Made by a program: the position numbers and the translations under genes. Positions 11,461-22,903 of a stretch of 64,000 bases of DNA are shown here, piece after piece. This DNA is from Adiantum capillus-veneris (taxonomy: Eukaryota > Streptophyta > Polypodiopsida > Polypodiales > Pteridaceae), in NCBI GenBank assembly GCA_014529385.2, contig CM043970.1, forward strand, positions 45,782,279-45,846,278. The letters are read 5' to 3'. Numbering within the stretch: the first letter of the stretch is position 1; every line of letters starts with the position of its first letter. The notes below the pieces were generated by a model, which worked only from the letters and a program-made list of their open reading frames with translations, was not told where the DNA came from and searched no databases.

Positions 11461-12325
11461 TGATAGCCGTTTTTCGGCTCTCCGTAATTGCCATAGTGAG
11501 TTAACCCACCCTACCAAAATCATCCAAACACTGTGGCTATCCCTACCATTTCACTCTATATAGGTGTTGGGGACTTTTTCCATATCTTCTTAAAAACCCT
11601 TAATTAGCTAGTCACTGGGCTAGTTGAGCCAAAAAAATAAAAAAAATAAAAAATATAAGTATATTATGGCCCATTTGTGTGTAAATATTTCATTGTCTAT
11701 AGGGCCTAAATAAAAGGATTTTTCATAATTATTTTGGTATTTATTTAAATATTTCTACCTATGGTGTGTTATTTATGCTATGTACATTGACTCAACATTA
11801 CCAAATTTTTTCTTACTATTTTGCGTACTCTTTATTCCATATAAAAATAATTTCATGCAAGCTTCTCTTATTTTTGGGTAACTCCATCCCAACAAAAATT
11901 CAAAAAAACTAGTTTATTTATGTGTATATTTTTCACTATTGTCATTTCTTCCTTCCTACATCTATTCTCTATTACTCTCATAAATTAGACCACCAAAAAT
12001 ATTCATCTTTTTATGGTAGACCTATAATGAGAGAGATTTATTTTGACCCCTTTATATTTTTTCCACCTATATTATTTATATTTGACATGTACATATTTTT
12101 TTAGACCCCTCAATATTTGATTTTCTTAGTTGTACTATTCACTTATATCATGATCTCAATAATATCTTCAATTATAGACCTACCAAATAAGGTCAAGGGT
12201 ATGTGGCATGCATGCATGCACTATGGGGGGCTCACTCTTGGAGGTATTCAAAAGAATCATCCAAAGAAGGACCTCACAAGGACTTTGTGCAGTGGAAAAA
12301 ACAGTCGATTTTGCTGAATTTTTAA
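11461..12325 (+). repeat. about 865-bp direct repeat, copy 1
   Basis: This segment, from TGATAGCCGTTTTTCGGC to GCTGAATTTTTAAAG, recurs in the same orientation at 63036-63932 with scattered substitutions and small indels. It is AT-rich, holds several polyT runs and a conserved segment (12189-12300) with AAGGACCTCACAAGGAC. No product is recognised in its short frames. It starts TG but does not end in an obvious CA at the last shared base; an inner TTGTGCA at about 12283-12289 could be the LTR end. Possibly an LTR of gypsy A (12699-18026) or an independent repeat family. Confidence 0.7.
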
Positions 12326-12698
12326 AGACCCGTTTTTTCACACAGTTTAGGTTCAAAAATGTTGTGCAAGAGTAAGGTTAATGGTGAGATCGATACTCAA
12401 AAGAAAAAGCTAAGTTTTTTTCAGCTCATAAGGCAACTTTGTGGATATATAGCACCTAAAAATTCATTTTCATACTCTTCAAATAATTGAAGAAAAATGG
12501 TCACTTAACAGAACACAAAAGTGTCCAAGGACATAAAAGTGTCCTGTTACCATTCTAGTGTTAATAAAGAGAGCATAGAGAAGATTGCAAATTTGTATAA
12601 ATTCTCATCCTTCTCTACTTTCTATGACACTTTGTTCATAGAGACATTGTAAATCTCTTGATGCTTATGAATGATTTAACCATAATCCTAAGTAGTTT
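12326..12698 (+). other. leader between repeat and ORF
   Basis: No coding sequence or clear primer-binding site is visible. It would be the untranslated leader of gypsy A if the 11461 repeat is its LTR. Confidence 0.3.
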
Positions 12699-13157
12699 TT
12701 GTCCAAGAGTTTTGTAGCACAAGTGGAGTCTTTCAATCTTGCAAGCTTGATTGGACTTGAGGAGGATGTTCTTTATGAAATTGTGAGAAGGTTGCCTCAT
12801 TCTGACTATGTGGAACTCGAAGGAAAGGAGCTCCTAGTCAATTGCTACTTTCTCATAGCCTTCGACGAGCATGAAGATCTAGTTTTTATACAAACCGCTT
12901 GTGCATTGGGAATTGTAGAGCAAGTGCAATTCATTACTTGGGACGTGGTTGCTCTCCTAGATCCAAAAAATAAAGTTTTAGGTATTTTTGTATATCGCCT
13001 TAGCTTTGAAGAATTTCAACCCTTCTTAGAGCTCATAAATAGTCTACCCTTTTGTTTTGATCAAACAAATCGAGACCTCATTGAAGCTTGGATAGCTGAA
13101 GAAGAAAACCTAGAGTGGTACTTTCTTACTCCTTCATTTGAAGGCAAGTGGTTCTAA
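12699..13157 (+). CDS. unrecognised acidic ORF upstream of gypsy A gag
   Basis: A 152-codon open frame with no ATG near its start (the first listed codon is TTG) ends at 13157, 49 bases before the gag ATG at 13207. The product is acidic and hydrophobic-rich (EEDVLYEIVRRLPHSDY, FLELINSLPF, LIEAWIAEEENLEW). It shows no zinc, protease or membrane motif and no family I recognise. Its position resembles extra ORFs reported 5' of gag in some plant retroelements, but that is inference. It could also be a captured host exon or a gag N-terminal extension in another frame. The open length with normal-looking composition makes it more than chance, in my view. Confidence 0.4.
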   Translation: MSKSFVAQVESFNLASLIGLEEDVLYEIVRRLPHSDYVELEGKELLVNCYFLIAFDEHEDLVFIQTACALGIVEQVQFITWDVVALLDPKNKVLGIFVYRLSFEEFQPFLELINSLPFCFDQTNRDLIEAWIAEEENLEWYFLTPSFEGKWF

Positions 13158-13206
13158 ATTTCTATTGTATCCCTTGTTGCAACTCGTGTTGTAATCTTTC
13201 ATAATA

Positions 13207-14520
13207 ATGGAAAGCCAACGCCAAATGTCCGGATACCCTCTTTGCTTTGGAGAGCCTGGAGAGGATGCAGAATTATTTTTAGCAAATTTCAAGAAGTCTT
13301 GCCGTATCAAGAGGATAGTAACTGATCAAGAGTGTGTAGAAATGTTTGAGGTGGTCCTTAGGAAAGATGCTAGCACTTGGTTTGACTCTTTGCCTGAGGA
13401 AGTTAAGGGGAATTACACAGAAGTTTTGAATCATTTCAAGAGATACTTCTTTGATCCCCAAAACACTCAAAAACTATGGCAAGACATTGTTTCTCATAAG
13501 CAAAAAGATTTAGATGACTACTACTTGTACAAGCAAGAGTTTCTACGTCTTTGGGCTCTATGGATACGAAATGTTGCTAACCCTGGTGATGGTGCAGAAT
13601 TTCTAAAGAAGGAGAGATTCATAGCTGGACTCTTTCCTGATCTTAAGGTAAAGGTGGAGGCGGATGCACCTGCCACCTATGATGCATCTGAAATTAGAGC
13701 TTCCAAGAAGTATAGGAAAATCAAGTGCCTAAGGGGAGAGGTTCCAATAGAAGGTCTTAGACCCAAGCAGGGAGACCACCATTAGCAAATGCACAAGATT
13801 TTACTGATTTGGTGGAAGGAACTGCAAGAGTTGAAAGAAAATATGGAGGTAAGGCAAAACTAAAGGAAAAGAAAAAGAAGAAGATTGAGGATTTAGAGAT
13901 ATAGTCAGAAGATGAAGATTCAGATCAGGATACTACGGAGGAAACTAATAGTGATGATGAATATTGGTCAGAAAAGAAGAAGAAGCAGGAAAAGAAAACG
14001 AAAAAGAAAGATAAGGGTCAACAAAAGAATGAAAGAAGCAGAGAAAGGATGTAGTAACTGCAGATGCAATCAACAAAATTATTCAAGAAAAATTACAGAT
14101 AATTGGAATGAGCTAGTTTGAAATTTCAAGAAAACTACATTGTCAGGTTTGTCAAAGTTTTGGTCATGAATATGAAAATCCATATTTCAAGGGAAGATGA
14201 CCTGAGTTTATTATTAAAAAAATGAGAGAGTCAGCTGCACATGTGGTAGCTCCTCAAGGTGTAAATAGGAGATATCAGGGACCTGCACCTCAAAGAAGGT
14301 TTCAGAACCAAAATAATTGGGGATATCAAAACAGAGGACAAAATAATATGCAGCAATTGCAATGTAGTTATTGTGGAGCAATAGGACATAGTCAAGGTCC
14401 TAATTGTGAACTATGGTGTAGACACATAAATGATAGAGGCATTCCTATCATCAGGTACAACAATAATAATAACAACAATAATAACAAGCCTCAGGAACGG
14501 AATCAATAGCCTCCACCCCA
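13207..14520 (+). pseudogene. gypsy A gag with zinc knuckle
   Basis: The first frame (192 codons from ATG 13207) has the gag core: FGEPGEDAELFLANFKKSC, DASTWFDSLPEEVKGNY, F(K)RYFFDPQNTQKLW, YKQEFLRLW and FIAGLFPDLK. It stops at 13785. A Lys/Arg-rich stretch follows in other frames (13860-14100). A 95-codon frame at 14222-14509 carries a zinc knuckle, CSYCGAIGHSQGPNC, whose His-to-Cys spacing is one residue longer than the usual CX2CX4HX4C, and then a poly-Asn run. Several stops and frame changes break the protein. Confidence 0.75.
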
Positions 14521-15181
14521 ACAACAACAAAGACCTCCAGGTGAGGCTAATTTAGTGGTTTTGGAGGAATGGATTGAAGAAGAATGGATTCAGGACAGGG
14601 TATAACTCCGTTAGGAGGAACAAAAACTTGATCAAAAAGTACAAGAGTGTGAGTATACGCAGGGAATGGGTAAGCATTACAATTGTGACTATGCAGCTGT
14701 ATCCAAATTGAGTATATTCTTGAAAGCAGCGGGGGTGCACTGATTTCATGGTTGTAACAAGATCATAATCAAAGCCAAGAAAGGTAATTGTGCAGGAAAA
14801 ATAAGATCAGGGCATTGTGAATTGGAAGGAGAAAAAAAAAAGTGAGAACAAAAGCACTCAAGGAAGTACGAGAGTCCCAAGAAGGAAATATGCCATCTGA
14901 AGAATGGGAGTTTGCTACAAGATCCTTGGATAACCAAGGGAAAAGTACATTAAATAAAAGTAAGACTATACTAAAAGAGTAGGGCAGTGGTGTTGAATTT
15001 TATGCAGCTTTGTTGTTGTCAGATCCAATAGCCTTTGTTGTAAAGCAAATGTTGAGGTTGGTACCTGTATTTTCCCAACAATTGTTGAAAAGATTAACTA
15101 AATGAAGTGGAAGGTACAAATTAGCCAATAGGTAGGGAAACTGAAGAAAACTTTTGTGGAGAAGCATGTGAACTCCTACCA

Positions 15182-15355
15182 ATGGATATGGATTACAAGG
15201 TACTAGTGGTGGGGGTATCTATTGGAAAGGTGTTTGTTCCAGGAGTTTTCTTGGATGGCAGGTCAGGAGTTAAAATTCTCGCACCGTCGACATGCAAATG
15301 CCGGAATCTCTTGAAATGGGATCCAACACCTTTTCAAGTGAAGATGGTGTTGGGA
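15182..15355 (+). pseudogene. gypsy A protease fragment
   Basis: The frame reads VGVSIGKVFVPGVFLDGRSGVKIL, matching the Tat/Athila-type aspartic protease signature (V-L-x-DGGSGV-N) with Gly-Gly changed to Gly-Arg. It is cut off by the (GT)n tract at 15360. The pol gene resumes at 17151, so about 1.8 kb of foreign sequence interrupts it. Confidence 0.6.
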
Positions 15356-15359
15356 CTGA

Positions 15360-15360
15360 T

Positions 15361-15422
<62 letters not shown>

Positions 15423-15466
15423 CGTGCGCTCAAGGAGGTTTGTGTGTGTGTGTGTGCTTACACAAT

Positions 15467-15522
<56 letters not shown>
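15360..15522. repeat. compound (GT)n and (GA)n microsatellite
   Basis: About 29 GT units (15361-15418), a short GTGC-variant spacer and a second GT run, then about 28 GA units (15466-15522). It marks the left edge of the insert that splits gypsy A. The same GT-then-GA order occurs in the LTR at 59622-59732. Confidence 0.95.
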
Positions 15523-15755
15523 CTCTTGATTTTAACTCAAAAGGTGTTACATTAAAGTACACACCATAGCATAAAAATATGTACATAGAGGGATTTATTT
15601 ATAATCCTAGAGTAGATATCCGGCTAGAGCTCCTCCCTTTCTACTTAGCTTACACATAGTCTTACAACACATAAGCCAAATTCCAATAGTAAATAGTATA
15701 CACATGTAGAGGTGTTTCCCATAGTCACTGAAGAAGGACATGCCTATCTCAACAA
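15523..15755 (-). mobile_element. putative 3' LTR of a minus-strand copia element
   Basis: On the minus strand, a purine tract (AAGGGGAGGAT) ends at 15756 and TGTTGAGATAGG begins at 15755, the standard polypurine tract to LTR transition. The other LTR edge lies at or within the microsatellite and is not defined. The gag of the same orientation lies immediately behind it, with no protease, integrase or RT between. Confidence 0.5.
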
Positions 15756-15841
15756 TCCTCCCCTTAGGCATGGACTATACTGAATGAAGCTGAATTGAGA
15801 CCTAAAGCTACACAAGCTATCGGTCACATGCACCGAGGTAG

Positions 15842-16860
15842 TCACACAGACTGAGTGGTCTCATCATATGGTGTCAAACAGACCAAGAAATCCTCCCCTT
15901 GAACAAAGAAGGTGGAAGACCATCCATATTTATAGTACATCAGTATACTCATAAAAGTAGTTGGGGGTGGCACACACATGGAGACAATTCTCTTCTTGTT
16001 GAGATGCATATCCGTCCTTTTCTTCTCCAAGATTGACTCTATTTTTTTTGCTTCCTTGAAACTTTGATGTTGGATGACCTTTGATGCCGCAATTGCTACA
16101 ATATTTGTTCTTGTAGCAGTTCTTGGAGAAGTGTCCAGGCTTGCCACACTTATAACACTTCTTGTTATTTAATCTAGGTGATGATGATGACGCCCTAGAT
16201 GATGATGATGATGATATAAAATAAGCTCCTCCCACTGATTCAGATTTTTTCTTATTTTTCTTTTCTTCTTCATGGATTGCCCCTGTAACATGTTGCAGAG
16301 AAGGTATGGGTTCCTTTGCTCTAAGACTGTGACTATGTTGTCAAAATTTTTAGGTAGAGGACTCAGGAGCACATCGACTTGAGCTTCTTCTGGGACTTGG
16401 TACTGAATGTAAGTGAGTTGTGTGATTATGCTCATTAGTCTGCTAACGAGGCTTGAAACATCCTCCTCTTGAAGCATAGTAAGTTTGTAAAGATTTTCCT
16501 TTAAACTAATCTTACTTTGTATTTGTTTACACCAAAATTATGTTCCAAAATATCCCATGCTTGGATTGCAGTGGTGCAGCTATCTGTAAAGTGCACATAA
16601 TTATCATGGAGTGATGTGATAATTATGCCTAGTGCTTGTTCATCTTTAGCTTGTGCTTGTGCAATTTGGGCCCTAGTGAGAGTCCCTTCAACATAAGTGG
16701 ATGGTTTGCTTACTCTCGGTTTTACAATATACCATAATTGCTTTTTCATAAGGTATCCTCATAGCTTAGTCTGCCAAGTGTGGAAGCCTTCGCCATTAAA
16801 TTTCTCACTTCCCTTTTCTCCCATAGTGCCAGTAGAGGGGTCTTAACGCTTGACGCTTTG
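15842..16860 (-). pseudogene. copia-type gag (UBN2-like) with two zinc knuckles
   Basis: Read from right to left, frames 16749-16501, 16477-16169 and 16235-15930 give a copia gag: SLHDNYVHFTDSCTTAIQAWDILEHNF, then a VSRLMSIITQLTYIQ helix and LSPLPKNFDNIVTVLE, then CYKCGKPGHFSKNC with a second Cys-His cluster (YCSNCGIKGHPTSKF). Frame changes separate the pieces. It sits about 90 bases from the LTR-like edge at 15755, so nearly all of pol is missing. It interrupts gypsy A. Confidence 0.7.
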
Positions 16861-17150
16861 TCAAGGTCAGTGTCTTCCTCTTTACAATAGATGGCGTGAT
16901 TGCAAAATTAAAACAATGCCTTGATCGTGAAGTCACTCTTCACAAAAGATTTGTGAAGCACCTCTTCACCTCTTCATGTCGGGTTCACCAAGATTCTGCC
17001 TTGAATTCAAGAAAAAACTTCAAAAGTTCGACCACTAGATAGACTTGCTTTGTCTTCAAGAGAATGCCCACCTTGTTTGGTGATAAGAATCGTCGCACTT
17101 ATGAATGACCGCTTTGCAAGCTTTGCTTTAAGTTCAAATAACCACAGATA

Positions 17151-18026
17151 GTGAAGATATCACCAGATATGGATGAGGAACTTAAACTAAAATTGAAGGA
17201 ATTGTTGTTAGAATTCAAAGATGTTTTTGCATGGAAATACACAAATATGAAAGGGGTAGATGCTAGCTTCTATCAACACAAAATTAATTTGAAAGCAGAT
17301 GCAGTTCCACTTATACAACAAAGGTACATGATGAATCTTAATTATGCCAAACAAGTTAAAGAAGAGATTGAAAAACTGTTGGGATGTTGGTTTCATTTAT
17401 CCTTTGGAGGAAGTTACTTGGTTGTCACCAATTGTTGTAGTTCCAATGAAGAATGGAGAGATCAGGGTGTGTGTGGATTACATGAAACTGAATGTTGCTA
17501 CAGGAAATGTTCCATTTCCCTTACCTTTTTGTGATACACTACTGGATGTAGTATCATGAGATTTATAGTTTTTTGGATGGTTTCTGTGGTTACAACCAAA
17601 TTTCAATGGCATTTAAGGACAAGAAAAAAATAGCTTTTCTGATTGAATGGGAAGTTTATGCTAGCAATGTGATGACATTTGGCTTGAAAAATGCTCCATC
17701 AACATTTCAGAAAGCAATACAAAATGTGTTTTCTTAATTCCTTACAACATTTATGAGGGTTTTCTTGGATGATTTTAGTGTTTTTTGGAAAGAAGTAGGA
17801 GCATCTTGAACACTTGAGGTTGTGTTTTCAAAAATGCAGGAAATTCAGATTGTCACTACATCTAGCCAAATGTGCATTTGCAGTGAAAAGAAGAGTTCTT
17901 TTAGGGCATGTGATTTTTGAAAAAGGGGTTTTTATTGAAAAAAAAAGGTGAAATCTATTAAAAAGGCACCAGAACGAAGAACAATTAAACAATTGAGCAG
18001 ATTTTTGGGGCAAGTCAAGGGACGGT
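17151..18026 (+). pseudogene. gypsy A reverse transcriptase fragment
   Basis: The 127-codon frame begins EELKLKLKELLLEFKDVFAWKYTNMKGVD, a typical pre-RT region. An overlapping frame (17344-17559) carries GFIYPLEEVTWLSPIVVVPMKNGEIRVCVDYMKLN and PFPLPFCDTLLD. Further on, frames read FGLKNAPSTFQKAIQN and RVFLDDFSVF, so the catalytic Asp pair is present. The RT then breaks at about 18026 (RFLGQVKG), where minus-strand gypsy C begins. Stops and frameshifts make it non-functional. Confidence 0.75.
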
Positions 18027-18029
18027 AAT

Positions 18030-19886
18030 CCACACACACCCTCCACTTGCCATTTTTCTTAGGAGTGACAACAACGGGAGAGACCCACTCTGAATTCTCC
18101 ACTGGATAAATGAAACCTGCTGCTAGAAGATTTCTTACCTCCTTGAGTAAAGCCTCCTCCTTGATGACTCCTAGCCTTCGTAGCTTCTGAGCCTTAGGTT
18201 TGGCCTCTGGCTTCAACTCAATTTTGTGTTGAACAGCATCTACTCCACGCACATCGGTGTAGTCTTTAGCAAAAAGCCTAGGAAATTTCCTTAACACACC
18301 TTTGAGCTCCTCTCTTTCATCCTTTGTAAGTGTTGTAGATAACATACCTTCTAGCATTCTTTCATCTTCCACTTTTTGGTTTTCTTGGGAACCTACCTCT
18401 TCCAAACCTGTGCAAGAGGTCTCTTGGTTGTTTGGCTTAAACCTTACCCCCATGACTTCGATGGAAGACTCCTCTTCAGTAATGCTGCCGCTACTTTCTC
18501 CTTCTGAAGTGCTATCGGTCTAGCCTTCCTCTGTCTCACTTTGAGATGATTCTTCATGGAGCTCCTCTTGGCGTTTCTCCTTCATGTCAAAGACAACCTT
18601 CTTATGATTGTCATTCCTGCAAATTAGCTTTCCACTCTCCCAATCCTGCAAAGCTTGCATTTTCATTAGCCATGGTCTCCCTAGGATAAATGGATAACCA
18701 TTTCCTTTCGTAGACATAAAATAAAAATCCACTGCCTTCTTAATGCCAAAGGCCTCTACAAAAACATTTTTACAAATGCCTACACACCTAGCTTTGCTAT
18801 TGTTTGCCATCTTGACTTTAATTTCAGGTATCTCATGGATGTGCATGCCTAGTTTTTGCATGAGTCCCTCTATCATGATGCAAATTTGTGCACCCCCATC
18901 CACTAGACCTTTCCTAACCAACCTTCCTTTGATGTAACAATCTAGCACAGGTGTAATATCCTCATTCATTTCAACATGTGCAATTTTTACAACAGGCACA
19001 CTCTCTTTTACCTTTCTCCTAGTGCTAACTGCCTTTGTTAAATCCCTCCTAACTTGTGGGCATAATGCAAGAAACTGAGGCCATGAGATATCAGGACCCT
19101 TACCTCTCATGTCTTCCAATAGGTTGTATGGAGCCATACCATGTCCAAGAGGGAAGTCTTGGAGATTGATACGACGTCCAGTCCTCTTAGCTTCCTTGGT
19201 CTCCTTTGCCTTCTTGCCTCGTCCATGGTCACTCTGTGATGTGACACCTTCTTTTTCTTTACCTTTTCCTCGGCCACGCTTAATGCCATTTGCTTCCATG
19301 TCAACCTCATTTGATTTTGTCACCTCTACCACATGCATATTTGGATCTAGCAAAGGTGGAACTCCTTCTACCCCTTGTGGAGGTGGGGTCCATTTGGTCT
19401 TTGTAGAAGCCTTGGTTGTTGACCAGTTCCTTCACCTGCATTCATCACTAGGTAATTCAAGTTAGGTCTCCCTAGCTCCCCACGGGGCCAAGGACAATTA
19501 TACATCCCATGTCCAGACTCTCCGCAATTCCAACATTGCAAGACTCTCCTAGGTCGTGGATGTCGCTCTTCAGACTTCTTTGCTTGTCCCTTTGGACCTA
19601 CAGCTTGTGCAAGGTGAATTGACAGGCTACTTAAAGATTCATTCAACTTCTCGATTACTTCAGCTATTACCTCAGGAAGCTCCCTGGATGTCGATGCTTG
19701 TGATGCACTTTTAAACTCCTTTTTGAGTCCCTTACAAAAGTAGTCTCCCAATTCCTCCATAGAAGGCTATTGTGTTGCCTCCGGTCTATTATTCAAATCT
19801 CTAAATTTGTGTGCATAATCTTCAACCAAAAAATCTTTCTGCTTCAATTTCCTCAACTTCTTCAAAATGTCTTCAGGTGTTTTATT
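18030..19886 (-). pseudogene. gypsy C: gag zinc knuckle, protease, start of RT
   Basis: Reading leftwards: a gag C-terminus with CWNCGESGHGMYNC (19760-19368); a 277-codon frame (19353-18520) with a Lys/Arg-rich linker and a retroviral-type protease (GLVDGGAQICIM, then ILGRPWLMK); and RT (18453-17932) with LKGVLRKFPRLFAKDYTDVRGVD, GFIYPVENSEWVSPVVVTPKKNGKWRVCVDYR. RT stops abruptly at 18030 against gypsy A in the opposite orientation. The protease frame is one of the better preserved in the window, with Asp-Gly-Gly at the active site, as in Tat-type elements. On the right it is fused to gypsy D's RNase H at about 19886. Confidence 0.75.
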
Positions 19887-20411
19887 GTGCTTCCATGATT
19901 CTAGGATATGTAGAATAGCTAAAAGCTCTTTTTTGTATATTCCCAAGACCCGTTCATTGGCATTGAGCCTTCGGCTCTCATATGCTATGGCATGCCCTTC
20001 TTGAATCAAAATTGATCCAAAGCAATCACCACAAGCATCACATTGGACCTCAAATGGCTTTGAGAGATCCGGAAGCATGAGGACTTGTCGAGAGATAAGA
20101 TTCTCTTTGAGCTTGTCAAAAGCATTTGGTCCTTTTGCAGTCCATGAGTACTTAACGTTCTTCTTTGTTAAGTCATGTAATGGTCCTGCTATTTGAGAAA
20201 ATTTTTTTATGAAGCGTCTATAGTATGCACACATACCAATAAAGATTCTTAGCTCATGTAGATTCCTTGGATTAGGCCATGCTTTTATTCCCTCTAACTT
20301 TGATGGATCCATACGGATACCATCTTGAGAGATAATATGACCTAAGTATTGAATCTCTTGTAGAAAAAATTCACTTTTCTTTTTATTAATGAAAAGCTTA
20401 TTCTCTCTCAC
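19767..20411 (-). pseudogene. chimeric frame: gypsy D RT/RNase H joined to gypsy C gag
   Basis: One open frame of 214 codons starts as gypsy D RT connection and RNase H (KKSEFFLQEIQYLGHIISQ, YYRRFIKKFSQIAGPL, FEVQCDACGDCFGSILIQEG, KKELLAILHILESWKH). It then changes to a gag-like sequence (TPEDILKKLRKLKQKDFLVEDYAHKFRDL) belonging to gypsy C. The join falls at about 19886, where RNase H should continue. It reads through in frame by chance. The RNase H first Asp is retained (QCDACGD). Confidence 0.7.
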
Positions 20412-22830
20412 AATTACTTGGAGGTGTCACTTGTACTCCTCAAGAGAATTTGAGTGGCCTGAAGATTTTTGTCCATTGTGAGTTTGAATGCAGTTAGAGC
20501 ATTTGTCAGGCCAAAACTTGTAACTTATGAAATAGATCTTCTACGCGCGGCACGGGAAATCTTTTTTTTATAGTAATCCTATTTAGTGCTCTATAGTCGA
20601 CACACATGTGATATGTGACACCTTTCTTTTGCACTAAAAGTACTGGTGAGAAAAATGGAGAGGAGCTAGGCCTCACCATTCCTTTTTCCACCAATTCATG
20701 CACTTGCCTCATGATCCTCTTGTTGAGCTTGTGAAACTCAATAAGGAGGTTTATTAGGCGGTGAGCTTCCTAGTAGAAATTATATTGCATGGTCATCATC
20801 CCCTCATTTTGGAGGTAGCTCACTAGGGATGTCATCAATGAAAACACCTTGGAACCCATTTAGGAAATTAGTAGGAAATTAGACAACTCTAATTCCTTTT
20901 GATTCCCTTTGCTACTTATGAAAATATTAGAATCATTTACAGATTCTCTAACAAAAATCATATACACAAAAATAGAGCTTTTCATTGACTTATCAAAAGC
21001 AAGCGTATTTACCAAGGATATGGAATTCCCCGACTCATTAGCATCTATGTACATGCTCTTTTCCCTATAGGTGAAATAGATTCTCCTTTCAGGGAACTTC
21101 ATGTTGGCAGCCATGCGGTTAAACCATGGTTCCCCTAGGATAACATCCTTATGTTGTCGAGGTAAAAAGAAGTCTCCTTTGTCGACGTAGCTTTGGACAT
21201 GAAGCCTCAACTTCCCAATCAAGGGATTAATGGAGGCTTGCTATCCCTTGAAAGCAGCATCGGCAGTTACAGTATCTCCCATCTCAAAAGCTTGAATACC
21301 CAACTTAGTGGCCAAATCCATTGATATGCAGTTGTGAGTAGATCCAAGGTCAAAGAGAATAAGGGCATCATGATCCCTTATGTTTTCCCAATCATAGGAG
21401 AGGAATGAGCCTTTGCAATGAGTATCCTCTTTTGGAGCTTCAACAATGGAAGCTCTAGGAGTGCCATTGAGTACATGTCTTTTGGGGCAAGAACGATAAC
21501 CATGTCCTTGCTCCCCACATTTAAAGCATTTATGGTCTTTACAAAAGGCCTCCAATTCTTTATGAGAGAGCTTATTTTTACCTTTATAAGCTCCTTTCTT
21601 CTTAGACTTGTTGTTGTTGGTGTTGCCTTGGGAAACGTTTTAAGCATAGGTCTTCCCTTTAGCTTCATTTCGATCCTTGTTTTCCATGGGCTTGAAATTT
21701 CTTCTCACCCCTTGTTGGAAATTGATCCTTGAAGCAACCATAGTGTGCTAGGCCATTGTGAGATGACATACTCGGACATTTCTTCAGGTAATACCACACA
21801 AAAGTGTTGCTTTTGTTTGGATAATTCTCTCTTTTGAAAGACTGTAGCTTTGAGATGTAAAGCCCAAAACGTCTCTACATATTTGTGGATAGACTCGTTG
21901 AAGAGTAGCATTCGGTGAGCACTTTGTTATTTGCATCGCTTGCAAGTAATTGCTTCATGATGGAAACTTGTAGGTTTTTCCATGTCTTTGGGGCTTCACC
22001 GTTGCCATGAATGCTAGCCCACCATTGACGAGCCAATTTCTAGAAGTGCATAGCTACATGGCGTATCTTGGAGGACTCCGTGAAGCCCTCCTCTTGAAAG
22101 GCCACATCAAATTGTTGGATGAATCCCAATACTTTGTCGGTGGCTCCAAAGGTGTCATCGTAGGTGATAAAAGAGATACTCTTTCCTCCCTCTTTGAACT
22201 TCTTGAGCATTTGGGACCTTCGCCATGCTAGGTAAGTTTTGTGATGTCCTCTCCTCTTGTATACTCTAAGAGAATAACTATTGATTTTGTCGGAAGAGGA
22301 GGAAGGTGAAGAAGAAGGAGAAGAGGGTGACCTCTTTCTTGACCTTTTCTTCCTTTGTTTCTTCTCTTCCCTTTCAGAGTGAAGAGGAGAAGGACTGTGT
22401 GTTGGACTGTTTCCTCATGGGAGGAGTTGCCAATCATCTAGACCGCTGTCTTCATGGAGCCACATCTTCAGAGGAACTTAAGGATTCATTACTTTCTTGT
22501 TCTTTGGATTCCTCCTCTCTTATGGGAGAGAGTCTTCTTTTTGGAGTCTCATCAAGAGACCTCCTAAAATCTCTCTCCTCTTGGGGAGAAAGGGAAATCC
22601 CATAAGCAGAAAGTTGTCGGGTAACTTTGGCTTGCAAAGTAGGGTTGCCCATAGCTTAATGCAACCTAGTAACAAGATAATTGATAAACATGTGGGCATC
22701 ATCATTAGAACCTTCATGTGCAAAATCAAAGTTATCAATGTTCATTCTACTCTCTTGGTTATTGTTAACCATGCTAATTATACTTATGTGTTTACTTAGT
22801 GTATCCTTTGGCAATTTAAAACCTTAGTTG
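20412..22830 (-). pseudogene. gypsy D gag, zinc knuckle, protease and truncated RT
   Basis: Right to left after the PBS at 22904: a gag region (22800-21705) with acidic and Ser-rich stretches and a QWWAS-type capsid motif, broken by stops; CFKCGEQGHGYRSC in the 21555-21241 frame; the protease region reading LFDLGSTHNCIS, where the active-site Asp-Ser/Thr-Gly has become Asp-Leu-Gly; LGEPWFNRM (21222-20860); and the RT start with MCVDYRALNRITIKKRFPVPRVEDL (20712-20506). RT then jumps to FGLTNAL and on to the connection domain, so two deletions have removed the palm with its catalytic Asp pair. The relic is inactive. Confidence 0.75.
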
Positions 22831-22903
22831 CTAATCCTCTTACCCTTTGAAAATAAGCACTTAAGTATCTACACCCACCTTAATCAAGAAAAGAGAAACC
22901 AAA

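Noticed and set aside
15292-15569. Open frames encoding Cys-Val and Arg-Glu repeats at the microsatellite
   Set aside because: They are translations of (GT)n and (GA)n tracts in different frames and have no independent coding support.
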